Source of the DNA: Haliclona indistincta
Lineage: Eukaryota > Porifera > Demospongiae > Haplosclerida > Chalinidae
NCBI GenBank assembly: GCA_964017065.1
Contig: OZ024786.1
Location: 3,569,281-3,633,280 of the forward strand
DNA length: 64,000 nt
Reading direction: 5' to 3'
Position numbers and translations under genes: made by a program. A model generated the notes under the pieces. That model worked only from the letters and a program-made list of their open reading frames with translations, was not told the DNA's origin and did no database searches. The stretch's first letter is position 1. Each line of letters opens with the position of its first letter. This document shows positions 47,092 through 59,518 of this stretch, in pieces.

Positions 47092-50000
47092 ATGCCTCGT
47101 ATGAGTACTGCGGTATTCATTACCATTTGGCTAGTTGTAGTTGCTACTGGAGACAATGTGCTAAACGTGAATGATGAACCGAAAGTGCAAGGTAAGTACA
47201 GTACCAATGATGTTCTATTTCAAGTTGAACAATCATAATTATTTGAATTTAACTCTCTTTTTGTGAGTTGTGGCTTGCACTAAACACAACTCGCACACTT
47301 CGGATAAATCATTAATCTTATCGTGCATGCATATTGAAAGTTTTTCTCAGAAAAAATTGCAATAAAATAAAATTGTTGCAGAACAAAATTATTATACATA
47401 ATGTACGCTATGGATAAAAGTGGCTATAATGTGTATTATGCATGTGTGTGTGTGTGTGCATAATTATACATGTACTATACACGTATTACCGTATAGCCGG
47501 TTATTTTCATGTGGATTTAATTTTCAAACGCCTGGTGCGGGTCGAAAATTAGATTTCGAAAAATTCTTTTTGCCTATTTAAAAAGTTCTGTGACGTGGCT
47601 CTGTGACGAAAATTAGACCCAGCCAAAATTTGGCTAACGAAATATTTGACCAGCGAAAATACCGGCTATACGGTATAATATTCAATGCATTACATAGTTG
47701 GTTAATTTTTTGTATTTTAGGTGGGTTTCCAGAGAGCACTTGCTTGAAAGAACTCAAAATTCAAGGAGAAACTGGAAATTTGGCTTATGCTGGATCATCT
47801 TCGCCACATATCATACAACTGGCTCTTAAAGATGGAACAAATCTTCAAGGAACTCTCTGTAACTCTGCGCGGAATACTCCTTATCTTTGCACTTTATCTT
47901 TTGCAACTGGACTCGCAGCTGGTTCAAAGTGTGTAGAAATGAATGATATAGAAGAAGTCAGCTTGATTGCTAATGGTAATGATGGATGGTACATTGCATC
48001 GATCTCTACTTACGTAAAAACAAGCTCTTCTCAGTACATGCTGCTTACCAAGAATGAAAATTTCAATAAATGGCTAGATGGGAATCAGAATTATCCATAT
48101 GATGCCAAGAAACATGTGCTGACGTTTGCCTTTTGCTTGACAGAACTCAAAATTGAAGGACAAACTGGAAATTTGGCTTACGCTGGATCGTCTTCACCAC
48201 ACGAAATACAATTGACCCTCGCTAATGGTACAGAGCTCCAAGGAACTGTGTGTCACTCTACTCGAAACACTCCTTACCTTTGCACTCTTTCTTTTGCAAC
48301 TGATCTCCATGCTGGCAGCAAGTGCATTAAGAAATCAGAAATACAAGAAGTCAGTCTCATCGCTAATGGAAATGATGGATGGTTCATAGCATCAATATCC
48401 ACCTTTGTTAAAACTAGTGCTTCAGAGTATATGGTACTTACTGAGGATGATAGTTTCAACAGATGGCTAGATGGGGATCAAAACTACCCTTATGATGCCA
48501 CAAAACACATGCTTAATTTAGGTAGTGAAGACACACCATACTGTGGATATGGACACCCGGCCTGCATTTGCAATCCAAATGCTACAACTTGCATTTTCAA
48601 TCTTGAGATCGATGAAATTGTCACCTTTACTAGCTATCAAAAGCTTCCTATAGATGACGGAGGACTGTACATACGTGGTATACAAGGTGTTAGTTATTTT
48701 ATTGAGGATGATGGAACAAGTAAATCACACAAAGCATACAATTCACGCCAGTGCAGCTCAAGCAATTTTAATAGTTCCAAATGTACTGATCCTCAGTATG
48801 TTGATGGTAAGACCTTTCGAACAGCACTTGGCGTAAACGGTCAAATTCCAGGCCCCACACTGGTTGTCCATGATCAGCAAATGGTAGTAATCCATGTACA
48901 CAACAATCTATCGACTGATGGCATTTCCATCCATTGGCATGGTATGCATCAAAAGAATACACCGTGGATGGATGGAGTTGGACAGGTTTCTCATTGCCAG
49001 ATTGGGCCTGCTAGTACATTCAGCTATATGTACAAAGCCAGTCCATCGGGAACATTCTGGTATCATTCACACACTGGAACCCAAAGGACCGATGGATTTT
49101 TTGGTGGACTAATAGTCAAGGAAAAACCAGAAACGTTAGCACGAGTCAAGACAAAACTAAGAATTTATGGAATTGACAATTTTGAAGATTATCCTGACCG
49201 TCATGCCATATCTTTGCATGAATGGGAGCTCGAAGCAAATTTTGATCGTTTGAATGCTGGATTAGGGTTCTATCCGCAAGCTAAAGAAGGGCAAGTGCCT
49301 GACGATACACACGAGCGGTATTCATCTACCAGAAGTTATGAAAGAGCAGAAGTTGGGCCAGTTCCGTTCTTTTCTGGTCTCATTAATGGTAAAGGAAGGC
49401 ACAACGAAGTACCTTATGCTAAGACTAGGCTATCTGTTTTCACAGTAAACAAAGGAAATCGATACAGATTCCGATTGATTGGTGCACAAGGCTTGTATGC
49501 TTACAAATTCTCGATAGATGGACACAAGCTGACAGTGGTTGCCACTGATGGCTACTGGACTCAACCTATAAAAGATGTAGACTTCATCATTATCCACACT
49601 GGAGAAAGATATGACTTTATCCTCGATGCAAATCAACCAATTAAGAATTACTGGATGCGAGCTGAAACACTAGAAATAAACACTGAAAGTCAGGGACCTC
49701 CATACAAATCACTCGGCCATGTCGCGGAAGGAATTCTTCAATACATTCCAAGTGGAGAAACAGAAGCACCAGAGATACCATCAAACCACTATGACTGCAT
49801 CAAAGTCAATTCACCTCCTATCACCTGCAGCAGCGAGCAGCAGTGTAAAGCAGTCAACTGTCCATTCCTATCTTTTCAGGAAAAGTACTACACAACATGT
49901 GTTAATGTCCACCAAATGAAACTACTCGTGCCAACACCAGCGAATGAGCTGCCAGAACCATATCCAACTTGTTCAGAAGACTGTCTTCATTTCATCAACT

Positions 50001-50731
50001 TTAACTTTGAAGGAAGCACCGAGACAAGTTCCATCAATGGACGTAATTTCATACTACCACCTGCTCCACCACAAACTCAGCATGAAGACTTTCTTGAGCA
50101 GGCAATTCAGTGTGATCCTGATGCTGACTGCAACCCATCAACCACAAGCTGCCTCTGTACATATGTTATACACCTACCTCATCAGCAGACTGTACAACTT
50201 GTGCTGTCTGCTTTTGGTGCCTACGATAATGCTCATCCGATTCACATTCACGGACATACGTTTCATGTCGTCAAAGTTGGTTATCCAGACTATGATTCAA
50301 CCACAGGTTTCATAAAGAAAGTCAACGGCTCATCCGTTCATAATTCTGATATTGAGTGTGCTGATTCTTCGTGTACGAATGATGGCTGTGACAACAGGCG
50401 CTGCACTAAACCAAGCTGGAGTAATTCTTCACCAAATATAACCATCGATCGATACACGATACGAAAAGACACCGTTATTGTACCCGCTGGAGGATATGTT
50501 GTTGTCAATTTTATCACAGACAACCCAGGATTTTGGTTTCTTCATTGCCACATTGAAGTGCACCAAATGGAAGGAATGGCTTTGATCCTTAGTGAGGGAA
50601 TTACCGAACAAAGCAACCTGAAACCACCTCCCAATATGAACAGGTGTGGTCATTTTGCTCTTACGATGGGAGAGTTTGAACAAAAGTACGATTCTCCTAT
50701 GCCGCTACAGCAGAACTTTACATTACATTGA
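47092..50731 (+). CDS. Secreted PLAT-like/multicopper oxidase (laccase-like), copy 3
   Basis: Exon 1 is 47092-47191 (signal peptide MPRMSTAVFITIWLVVVATG) with a GTAAGT donor; exon 2 is 47721-50731. The product is 1036 aa, the same length as copy 1. It has two PLAT-like repeats and then an oxidase with HWHG, WYHSH, HPIHIHG and HCHIEVHQMEGM. The ATG is supported because the signal exon and about 150 bp upstream are conserved in all three copies. The intron is the shortest of the three (0.5 kb) and contains a 186-bp MITE with TA target duplication. A TATAA at 46918-46922 lies about 170 bp upstream, 7 bp after the right target duplication of another transposon. Function as for copy 1: extracellular copper oxidase, substrate unknown. 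Confidence 0.9.
47489..47674. mobile_element. MITE C relative, copy 3 intron
   Basis: 186 bp, ends CCGTATAGCCGGTTATTTTC and complement, TA duplication at 47487-47488 and 47675-47676. Its position differs from that of the copy 2 insertion. Confidence 0.88.
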
Positions 50732-51296
50732 AAGTGAAATGGTAACAAAAGATAATAATCTTTCCCTTTAACATAATGATGTGATTCATATAAACAGTAG
50801 AATAGCTATAGCATTTTACAGTCATTGTAGTAGCTAGTGTCACAATGATTATAGCATGTAGTCATTGTAGTAATTGCTATAATCATTACATAGAGTCACA
50901 CTGCCAGACTTTCCATCACTTACAAATTTCAAGCATTCATTAAGAGGGTGTTAAAACTGGGCATGACTTCATTACTAAGATGACTGGTAATGTATGACAC
51001 GCTAGATGCAAACATAGTCATGGGCAGTCAGATAGCTAGTATAGCTGCATATACAGTACCCTCAAGTTGCAGCCATCAGAGGGTTTGCCAGCGCGGTAGA
51101 ACGACGAGCTAGGCCATGCAGTGAAGATTAACTATTTTCCTTTACTGTAGCTAGTAGATGCAGCAGCAGATCTTTAACTTATGTACAAAGTCAACGACTT
51201 AGCAGAACGCACGTGTAGGCAGAGGAGGTGTGGTTTGACCGGAGACTATTTCCTGTTGTGCTTCTAAATAACGCCGCTTCTTTATTGCTTGCAAAA
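50732..51296. other. Intergenic: oxidase copy 3 to sulfurtransferase
   Basis: The first 270 bp match the 3' flanks of oxidase copies 1 and 2 and then diverge. The last part is the presumed sulfurtransferase promoter; no TATA box is obvious. Confidence 0.6.
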
Positions 51297-53865
51297 ATGA
51301 CTTCTGTGTCGGTGAGCGTTGCTTGGCTGCAGGAGCAAGTTCAGTCGGGAAACAAGAGTATAAAGTTAGCAGTATTAGTGGATAACGCGGTGGTGGAAGT
51401 TTAGCAGTTAAAATTATTTACAAAACGTCTATTATTCTAGGATTGTTGATGGAAGTTGGCACATGCCTATGTGGAAACGTGATGCTGAGGCTGAATACAT
51501 TAGGTCAGCAATGTTTACACTTCTTTGTCGTGCATTCAAACACATAAGTTTTCAGCTGTACATGTATATCAAGACAGGCATTCAGGGGCATGCACATAAT
51601 TAACTAAAACAAGGGGTGCATGGTCACTAAACCCTGGTAATTATAGCACGTCTTGACCGTTGACTGGAGTGGCTCCAGCGAGCCAGAGCCTTGACTGTTT
51701 GACTATTCCTATATCTCTGTCTTGACTATTTTGACAGCGGTCACAGATTTGAGTATAGGATCAATTGGAGTTACCACCCCTTGCTAAAAGTTATAGCCTC
51801 TGATATGAGTGCTGAGCAAACAAACATGGTCAATTATGATAATATAGACGGTTTCAACAATGTATTATTATTTTATGAACTTTAGGCGTCATAGAATCGT
51901 CATAGATGTTATTAACTGTTAATGATATAATAATTATTGCACTATTCTGTCCACATGTAGTGAGCACATTGAAGGTGCTGTGAGATTCAGACTGGAAGAG
52001 ATTCGTGACAAATCAGCCCCTCTCCCTCGGGCAATACCATCACCTGAACAATTCAGTGAACAAGTTGGAAAGGTATTATTATGATATGGAAGCTCTAGTG
52101 TGCATTGTACCGTTGATAACAACTTTTTTGGTTACTGAAGTTTTGACCTTTTGCAATTTTATGAAATTACTGAAAAGTATACTATTTCACATAAAAAGAG
52201 GTATTCAGAGTTGCATGCCCTCTTGCCGCTAAGGTTCGATGAGCCCTTGCTAGTGTGGACATTAATTTTATTTGTCGTTTATTTGTGAATAACAATAATT
52301 GTTGTTTACTTTCCCATAGCTTGGTATTTCTAATGATGATCATGTGGTTGTGTATGACAACAACGAAAATTTTGGAATGTTTTCTGCGCCAAGAGTCCGT
52401 TACATGTTCAAGGTAACCTTAACTGATAAAATAGTGATAATCTTAAATAATTATCATGCGTCATCAAAATTTCTACTTTTTGGTTCACTTCTGAGTAGAG
52501 TGATAAACGTACAGTTTATCTGTGTAGATTGGAGATGAGAAACAATGTAGATGTGTACAATTTTAATGAGAATCACAAGCATGTATATGTTATGCGCAAA
52601 CCATGGATCGGGACAATCCATGGATTGCGCTGCTCAAAGTATGGATCCGTGCTTTGCGCGGGCAATCCATGGATTGCCCAGCACTTGCGCGATCCATGGA
52701 TTGCGACACGTGTCAAGCGTTCGGGCAGCTGAAGTAGTCATATTTCAGTGTCAGAAAAGCCGCCTTCGAGGACTGCATCACAAAATCGTTTGTGCAAAAG
52801 AAGAAAGAAGCAAGGTGATCGGTCGAGAGTAAGGAAAAGGAAATCGTGGCTTACCTTTCGGCTGGCCAGTGAAGATAAGGGCGATCCACTCACTGAGCAT
52901 GAATGGCATGCTGTGTTTTCGTCTGGCACACTATGTTCTCTTCAGATGATTATAATTGCAATGGACTATCTCTGCGGCAGGCTGTTATACTAGATATTGC
53001 CGGAAGAATAAGAATCGAGGGATGTCTATAGAAGATTGTACTGAGGCCTTCTACTGGATTGCTAGTGTGATCACTGCATACCCTAGCTGCCCACAGCTAG
53101 TACATCCTGAACTGAAGACTTATACAACCTCATGTATCTCAACCTTGCTGCCTCGATCAGTATACATAATATTATTTACTAGCTAGAATAAGGCTATAGG
53201 CAATCATGTTGAGCAGCATTGCTACCGGAGGAGCTTCAGTGGCGAACGTCAGTGGAGTCCGCCGCTTCTCATGAGCGTCCATGCATCAATGGTTTGGCCG
53301 AGATCCATACTTTGAGTCCCTCGTTTGCGCGATCCGTGGATTGAGCAGACAATCCATGGATTGTTGCGCAAAGCACGGATCCATACTTTGGGCAGCGCAA
53401 TCCATGGATTGTCCCGATCCATAGTTTGCGCACAACATATATATTCACATCAGAAATTTTGATATTTTTGTTAGGGTGCGGACTAGCCTTGTCTCTGTAC
53501 TAGACATGCTTCTATAATTATGACCAGCATTGGCTTCCAGATTTATTTATATGTAATGCGTGTGTTTTTTATCCCTGTGCTGTCATGCAATGCAGTTCGT
53601 CATAAATTTGAAGTGTAATTCGATCTGGCTATGAAGAGAATAGGTATAATTATTAATTTTATCATAATCATTATTATTAGCCTGTCCCAGAACTTCTGTG
53701 TAACAATTCACTCTTTCACTCATTAGCTCGGTTCTCTCCCTCCCTCTCTCTCTCTCCCTCACTCCCACTCCCTCCCTCCCTCCCTCTCTCTCTCTCTCTC
53801 TCTTGCCCTCTCTCTCTCCCTCCCCCTCTCTTTCCCTCTCTCTCTCTCTCCGTGCCTCCCTCCCT

Positions 53866-53936
<71 letters not shown>

Positions 53937-56900
53937 TCTCTCTCCCTCTCTCTCCCTCCCTCTCTCTCTCCCTCCCTCTCTCTCCCCTCTCTCCCCGTCT
54001 CTCTCAGCTCTTTGGTCATGAAAAGGTATCCATTCTTGACGGTGGTCTACCAAAATGGAAGTCCAGTGGAGGCAAGACAGTATCCGGTCCTGAGCCTGAA
54101 GTACCTGTCAGTCACACCTCATTCCGTCAAGTGTATGTCAGTGTGTCTTCTTCCATGTAGGCTGCTGAGTTCAAGGCAACTTTTCGAAATGAAATGTACA
54201 AGAAATATGAGCAGGTGTTGGAGATTTACAACTCTAAAACTGCCCAGGTACAGTGAGTGATATTAACACCTAATGCTCAGCAATAGTCCTTTCCACCGTA
54301 AGGGAAAATATGCAAGGAATGTAGCGCAACGTAATTCTGCGTGTTATGACGTCATTTGCTGGAGTACCTTGGCGAACACTACTACAGCGTTGTTTCTCTC
54401 GTTAGAAGCGCATTTTAGTTCCCTTTCATTGTTTTCCTAGACTTTCACCGAAGGCGAAGCTAGGACGATGATTTGCTGCTGAAACCGCAAGGTAGTAATG
54501 CCATACAGTCGAGTTTGTTTGCTGCCATTTGTCCAAAAACCGCCAAAAACGACTCTCACGAGGCTCCTGAGGAGTCTAGAACTGTAGTTCTAGCAAGACA
54601 ACTTCTTTTTCAACTGTTTTACCTTAGCATAACAACTATAGCTTTAACAATGAACTGCATGGCTCTCTACAGGACTTTCAAGACCGCTCCTGGGAGTCCT
54701 CTATGACCAAACTCAACACTCGTTGCTACTACCAACTCACAATATTACCATGTGCTTCTTCATAAATAGATATGGCTATTTTTAGACTAGTGGATGATGT
54801 ATACTGTCTTAGCGCAGTGCAGTACTTGTTTGTTTCTGGCGTCCATGGCTCTGAGCGTACTCCAGCAAATGACGTCGCTCGCCGTCACTGCTCGTCATTT
54901 CTCGATGAATTTCATTAATTTTTAATCAACATTCCTTATGCCTTATAATGGAAAGGCCTATTTTACATATCCACATAATGTACAATCACTGAACATGCAC
55001 TACTTGCCAAAGACCACATAAAAATGTATTTTTAATCTAATGTGTAAAAAGTATATTTGTGACCTTACAAGTTTACCTATACACAGTGATGATTATCATT
55101 ACAGCTGATTATTATTACACAACAGTGAATATCATTAGCATAGCAGCCCTAATGCTTTCTGCTGTATAAACTTGTGACATAGAAAATGTCCAACGCTGTC
55201 CAAAGGGGTGTAGTGACGGTTGCATACTCTTAGGTAATTAGGCTTTTATATTACTCTGTATAGTATTGGGTTGCTAATCTTCTTGTCTTTCCTTTATGTG
55301 TAGATAGTTGACTTGCGCTCTCCTGGGAGATTCAATGGCAAACAACCTGAACCCAATCCAAGTAAGCTCTTTTAACATTACTTTATTTCGAAATTCAAAT
55401 AAAATTAATTATGATTTGCAACATTGTAATGTGTGTGTTGCATCATCATCGTAATACACACAACATGCAATCTAAGCTGAAGTACCATTTAGGTCATAAT
55501 TTTAGTAGGATTAAAATTTTGCGAATGACAGTAAATGTTTCTTTTGGTGTATTTTATTTTCATGAAAAATTGCTATCAGTGCGTACTCTTGTACAAATTT
55601 TAAAACTAATGTTTTGCGAATAGAGCAAGAAATCACAAAATTTATGCATGTAATTCCCTTGAAAATTATGCCCTGTGCAGCATGTTCGATGTCTGAACTT
55701 GATAACAGTCTGTGGAATTGTGTGGAATTGAGGACAACATACAACAAAGTACATTTAATCTCTGCAACATAGCAATTGTTGCATCTGTGCTGTACTGTTC
55801 TGGCTAGGATTAGGAAGCAAATCTTTCCTATGGACCAGTAGCTATTATACCCACACCACAGCATACAATCACTATTTAATATTCCGCCTGTCCCAGTGGA
55901 TAGAAGATGATTGCTTGTTTGTACACATGTAAAAACACCTACTTATCCTAATACCAATTGGAGGACAGGTGATTTGAGCCCTAAACCATCAATTCAAAAG
56001 CTGCCTAGCAAGAAACCTGACTGCATGATTTTTTGTTGTTTCATTCTTTTCTCAGAGGTTCCCAGTGGACAAATTATCGGGACGATCAATTTATTCTGGC
56101 GAAATTTTGTCAATCCCGACACCAAACTACTCAAGACCCCTGAAGAGATCAGGCAAGGTACAATCTTTCTGTTGAAAGTATTTTCAGCAGAGAAATACTT
56201 TGCACCAGGGTTCTCGCTAGGATTAGAAAACCAAAAAAATTGAGTAACAATCACCATTTTAATATTCACGTGAAGGCCTGTCCCAGTGGATAGCAGATTA
56301 CATGTACTTGCTTATACTCTTGTAAAAACACCTAATAACCAAATGGATCTTGGAAAAATTAAATGGAGTGATCCATTCAAAAACTGCCTAGCGGGAACCC
56401 AGCTTAAAAGACGCCTGAAATAACACATAACTACACTTGTACAATGTGTGAGACTGTTAGGAAATATCTGTCGTACACAGCGTTTGGTTCAGTCGGTGTT
56501 AGTCTGGATAAGCCGATCATTGGAACATGCGGAAGTGGGATGACTGCTTGCTGGATACACACAGCAGCAGAGCTAGCGGAAGCCAAGGAAACACCAGCTA
56601 TATACGTGGTTTGTTAACTATCTGTTTGTTGCTAGTCAGTAACATAATTACCCGTGCGCAGTATGCGCGAGGGTTATGCGTTTGTGTCTGTCTGTGTATG
56701 TATGTGTGTATATATATGTGTGTCGTCAAAAAACACGCTTGTTTACGTCTTACCGCTCGAAAGTCTCTACGAAAAAACTCTCTGCAGCTTCTTCACTGAA
56801 TTTATATTGCTATGAAGACCTTTTCTGTGCTGGCAAGCCTTGCTCGAGCGGCTAATCCATGGCTTTCTAAAGCTACGTGTCCTTGTAAGAGCACTTACGT

Positions 56901-59518
56901 TATAGTGGGTGTGTCACCCAACCTCCTATCCATGTCGATGTCCTCACTCAGTCTCACATGTACCGTACGTCAGAGCTTCTTGAGGCGGTATCAGTCTTTC
57001 TTGAGGCCTTCTGTGATGTGCCAATCAGCTGTTACTGCTTGTATGCTACCATCTATTTTTCTGGGGCTGTCTATGGGGTAGCTGTAACGTGCGTGTTGCA
57101 GTAATCGTGTTTAGCTCCTAGCTCAGCGCACGGGTATGTGTTCATTCGAACTCTAGTATTGTCAATGTTAAGAATGTTAGAATGTTAAAAATGTCTGGCA
57201 CCGCACCCAGTCCGGGCATAGATATTATATACTACGTAACCGGGATTGGCAACGAGTCACGTGCGCCAATTGCCACAATACATTAGCCTGCGTGCCATCA
57301 GTGTTGCTCTGTGAGTGGGCGGTAGGCGAGAGGTCAAGAAGATGTTGCTGCCTCGAGAGAACGCTCTGTTGTGAAAGGTGGGCTCAAGTGGATACTAGTG
57401 TGTTGTTACAGTCACTAGCAGGCTACTATTATAGTGTTTAGCGCTCGTTCTGAGTCCCAGTGTTGCGATACACGAAGTTTGCATTCTTTGTCGTTCTTCA
57501 GAGACTTTGTGGGCGTCTAGCTCCGCGGTAGTCGAGCTCACAGCCCCAATTGTAGCTTCTGTTCATTGCTGGTTCATTTGCTCATGGAACTGAAGGGCAT
57601 TTAGGTGGCAAAGCTGCTTCTATGTCTCTTGATTCATTGTGTAACATGTGTATTTACCAGGAGCAGTTTGTGGGCGCATAACGCCTTTCTGTCATCGCTT
57701 GTATGGGCTATAAAGCGTTTAAATTGTAGGATAAGCATGTAGAAATGGAACTGGATAGTTAAGAACTTTGTGCAAGCTTTTAAACTCGATTTCTAAACAT
57801 GAATATTGTACTCATTTCATAGTGATAGAACGGGTCACTGGAAGATTCTCCATCAGCAGGGTTGTCCAAGAGAGACGAAGATATATTCAGATGCTCATTG
57901 TTTTTGTTCCTCGTTGTTTTCATTGTTGTATTCTATTCTCTTGATGATTTACAATGGTTTATACACTGCTAAACAACAAAGAATTGGTAGAAGAAATGGG
58001 CAACATACTGGTGGGCGGGGCTTCTTGCAGACTTCCCGCGCAACAAGGATGGCACGCAATAATGGGCAAATTTTTGCTCGTTGCCAATCCCGGTTACGTA
58101 GTATATAATATCTATGGTCCGGGCAATAATATTTTTTCTTGAGTTTGGTTTAATTTTGAATATCATTAAAATCTGTTACCTATAAAAAACCGGCGCCAAT
58201 TTGATTCCGTCCTTATTTCCTAGACGGAATCACAAGGTGTTTTCTAGTGATTGCTGCTAGTGAAACATCGTGCTTGCAAAGTGCAAAGCACAGATCGTGA
58301 TATGCATTTTGTACTCATGCAATTTCCGATGAATAATTAATGAGTGGAATCAATCGGGTTGAGCTTCTGGCGTCCCTGAAACAACAGTTGTGTGTTAAAA
58401 TTGAACCAAGACATATGGTGTGCTCCACTAGAGTTCAAGAGAATGACCTACGCGTGTGCAATTACTGTTTATTGTTGCACTATTGATTTGCATTTGTTTG
58501 AACAGCTTGGAAGTTTTCGTGTTTCCGTAGAGAGCAGAGTAGACGAGTTTTGGTATGAATAAACTCACACAACAGTAGCCCAGCTTCCAGAGTAAGCATG
58601 GATCTGTGAAAATTCAACAAATAGCTGACATGCTTTGCTGGCAATACGAGAATTACACGCTGTTCAAAATAACATGAAATCAACAGTATACAGTGTTATA
58701 ATGGGTATAATTTTCGAATCACAATTTTTTGTTAAAATAATGATCTAGATCCGCGTTTACGAATCTTGATGCTGCAGCTCGCACATGTAGTTCTCATAAT
58801 AATAATTATTATGAGAACTACATGTGCGAGCTGCAGCATCAAGATATTACTTAGCATTAAGATATTACTTAGCTATAATTATTATAGCTAAGTAATAAAA
58901 TTTTGGTGGAATCAAGTAGCTCGAATTTATTAGTTTGCACTCTCTGTTATTTTTGCTCAAAACAAGTTATTTTTATTTCGTACAATTGTTTTTTTGCAGA
59001 TTTGAACCAATCTATTGATATTCCTTAGCAAATCCTTAAGAAAGCTCTTGAAATTGAATAAATTGTGACTCTCGCCACCTAAATTTAGGTGCCTCCACTT
59101 AAAGTCTCATTTTTATATGAAAATTAATTTTAGGCCACCTAAATCTAGGTGGTTGATGGTTGCAAATTCTTTCAGAATCTTCAAAAAAATTAGCAAGGGC
59201 ACCTAAATTTAGGTGGTGTTGTCTAAAGTTGCCTAAATTTAGGTCCAAATTTGGATAAAACTGCTTGAGACAGCCTATATTCAGACATGGTAGGATGCCT
59301 AAATTTAGGTGGCAAAAGTCAAAAATGTTGCAATTTCATGAGCTTTCTTAGGCATTTGCTAAGGAATATCAATAAATTGGTTCGAATCTGCAAAAATAAT
59401 TGGACGAAATAAAAATGTGTTTCAGACTGATTCATTTACTCAGGGTTCTTGGCTGGAGTGGCACAAGCGTGGTCCTGATGACAGCAAGACACTCGGAGTC
59501 AAAGGAGAAGACTTGTGA
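51297..59518 (+). CDS. MPST: 3-mercaptopyruvate sulfurtransferase (tandem rhodanese domains)
   Basis: Ten phase-consistent exons: 51297-51364, 51441-51503, 51961-52072, 52320-52412, 54008-54100, 54161-54247, 55304-55361, 56056-56157, 56481-56608, 59444-59518, giving 292 aa (the vertebrate enzyme is just under 300). Domain 1 (about 1-150) has IVDGSWHMP, EHIEGAVRF, VVVYD, SAPRVRYMF and LFGHEKVSILDGG and lacks the catalytic loop. Domain 2 has IVDLRSPGRFNG, IIGTINLFW, TPEEIR, the active-site loop CGSGMTAC with Cys at about residue 242, and GSWLEW near the C-terminus. CGSG at the loop fits mercaptopyruvate sulfurtransferase; classic rhodanese has CRKG. The enzyme moves sulfur from 3-mercaptopyruvate to thiols or cyanide, feeding persulfide and H2S metabolism in cytosol or mitochondria. 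No clear targeting peptide is seen. Two borders are uncertain: the end of exon 5 (54100, or 54130 with a 30-bp intron) and exon 9 (56605 or 56608). Confidence 0.87.
52589..53436. mobile_element. TIR element with CCATGGATTG subterminal repeats
   Basis: Ends of about 75 bp match (TGCGCAAACCATGGATCGGG and complement). CCATGGATTG or its variants recur about eight times in the two ends. The flanks suggest an ATAT duplication. The unique centre has no recognised coding content. Sulfurtransferase intron 4. Confidence 0.82.
53735..54006. repeat. (CT)n/(CCCT)n tract forming the splice-acceptor pyrimidine tract
   Basis: About 270 bp of almost pure C and T end in CTCTCAG at 54007, directly before exon 54008. 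Confidence 0.9.
54284..54959. mobile_element. Repeat B, second copy
   Basis: Inverted relative of 4143-4799, in sulfurtransferase intron 6, 37 bp after the exon end. Both copies keep a 77-codon open frame. Confidence 0.8.
57217..58116. mobile_element. Repeat D, intact copy with GTCCGGG target duplication
   Basis: 900 bp with ends CATAGATATTATATACTACG and complement. GTCCGGG lies at 57210-57216 and 58117-58123. It is in the last sulfurtransferase intron. Confidence 0.87.
58763..58845. repeat. Perfect 83-bp palindrome, 41-bp arms
   Basis: ATCTTGATGCTGCAGCTCGC and its complement meet at one central base. A second palindrome (ATTACTTAGCTATAA and complement) follows at about 58862-58893. Confidence 0.93.
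58969..59416. mobile_element. TIR element with five CCTAAATTTAGG motifs
   Basis: Ends of about 85 bp (ATTTTTATTTCGTACAATTG and complement). Inside, the palindrome CACCTAAATTTAGGTG or a variant occurs near 59075, 59135, 59199, 59231 and 59297. It ends 27 bp before the last sulfurtransferase exon. Confidence 0.85.

Noticed and set aside
53583..54160. Long Ser/Leu- or Arg/Glu-rich open frames on both strands
   Set aside because: They are the translation of (CT)n/(GA)n repeats inside a sulfurtransferase intron; no start context, no conservation.
55911..56243. 110-codon frame near 56000
   Set aside because: Only 56056-56157 is coding (sulfurtransferase exon 8); the rest is intron read-through.
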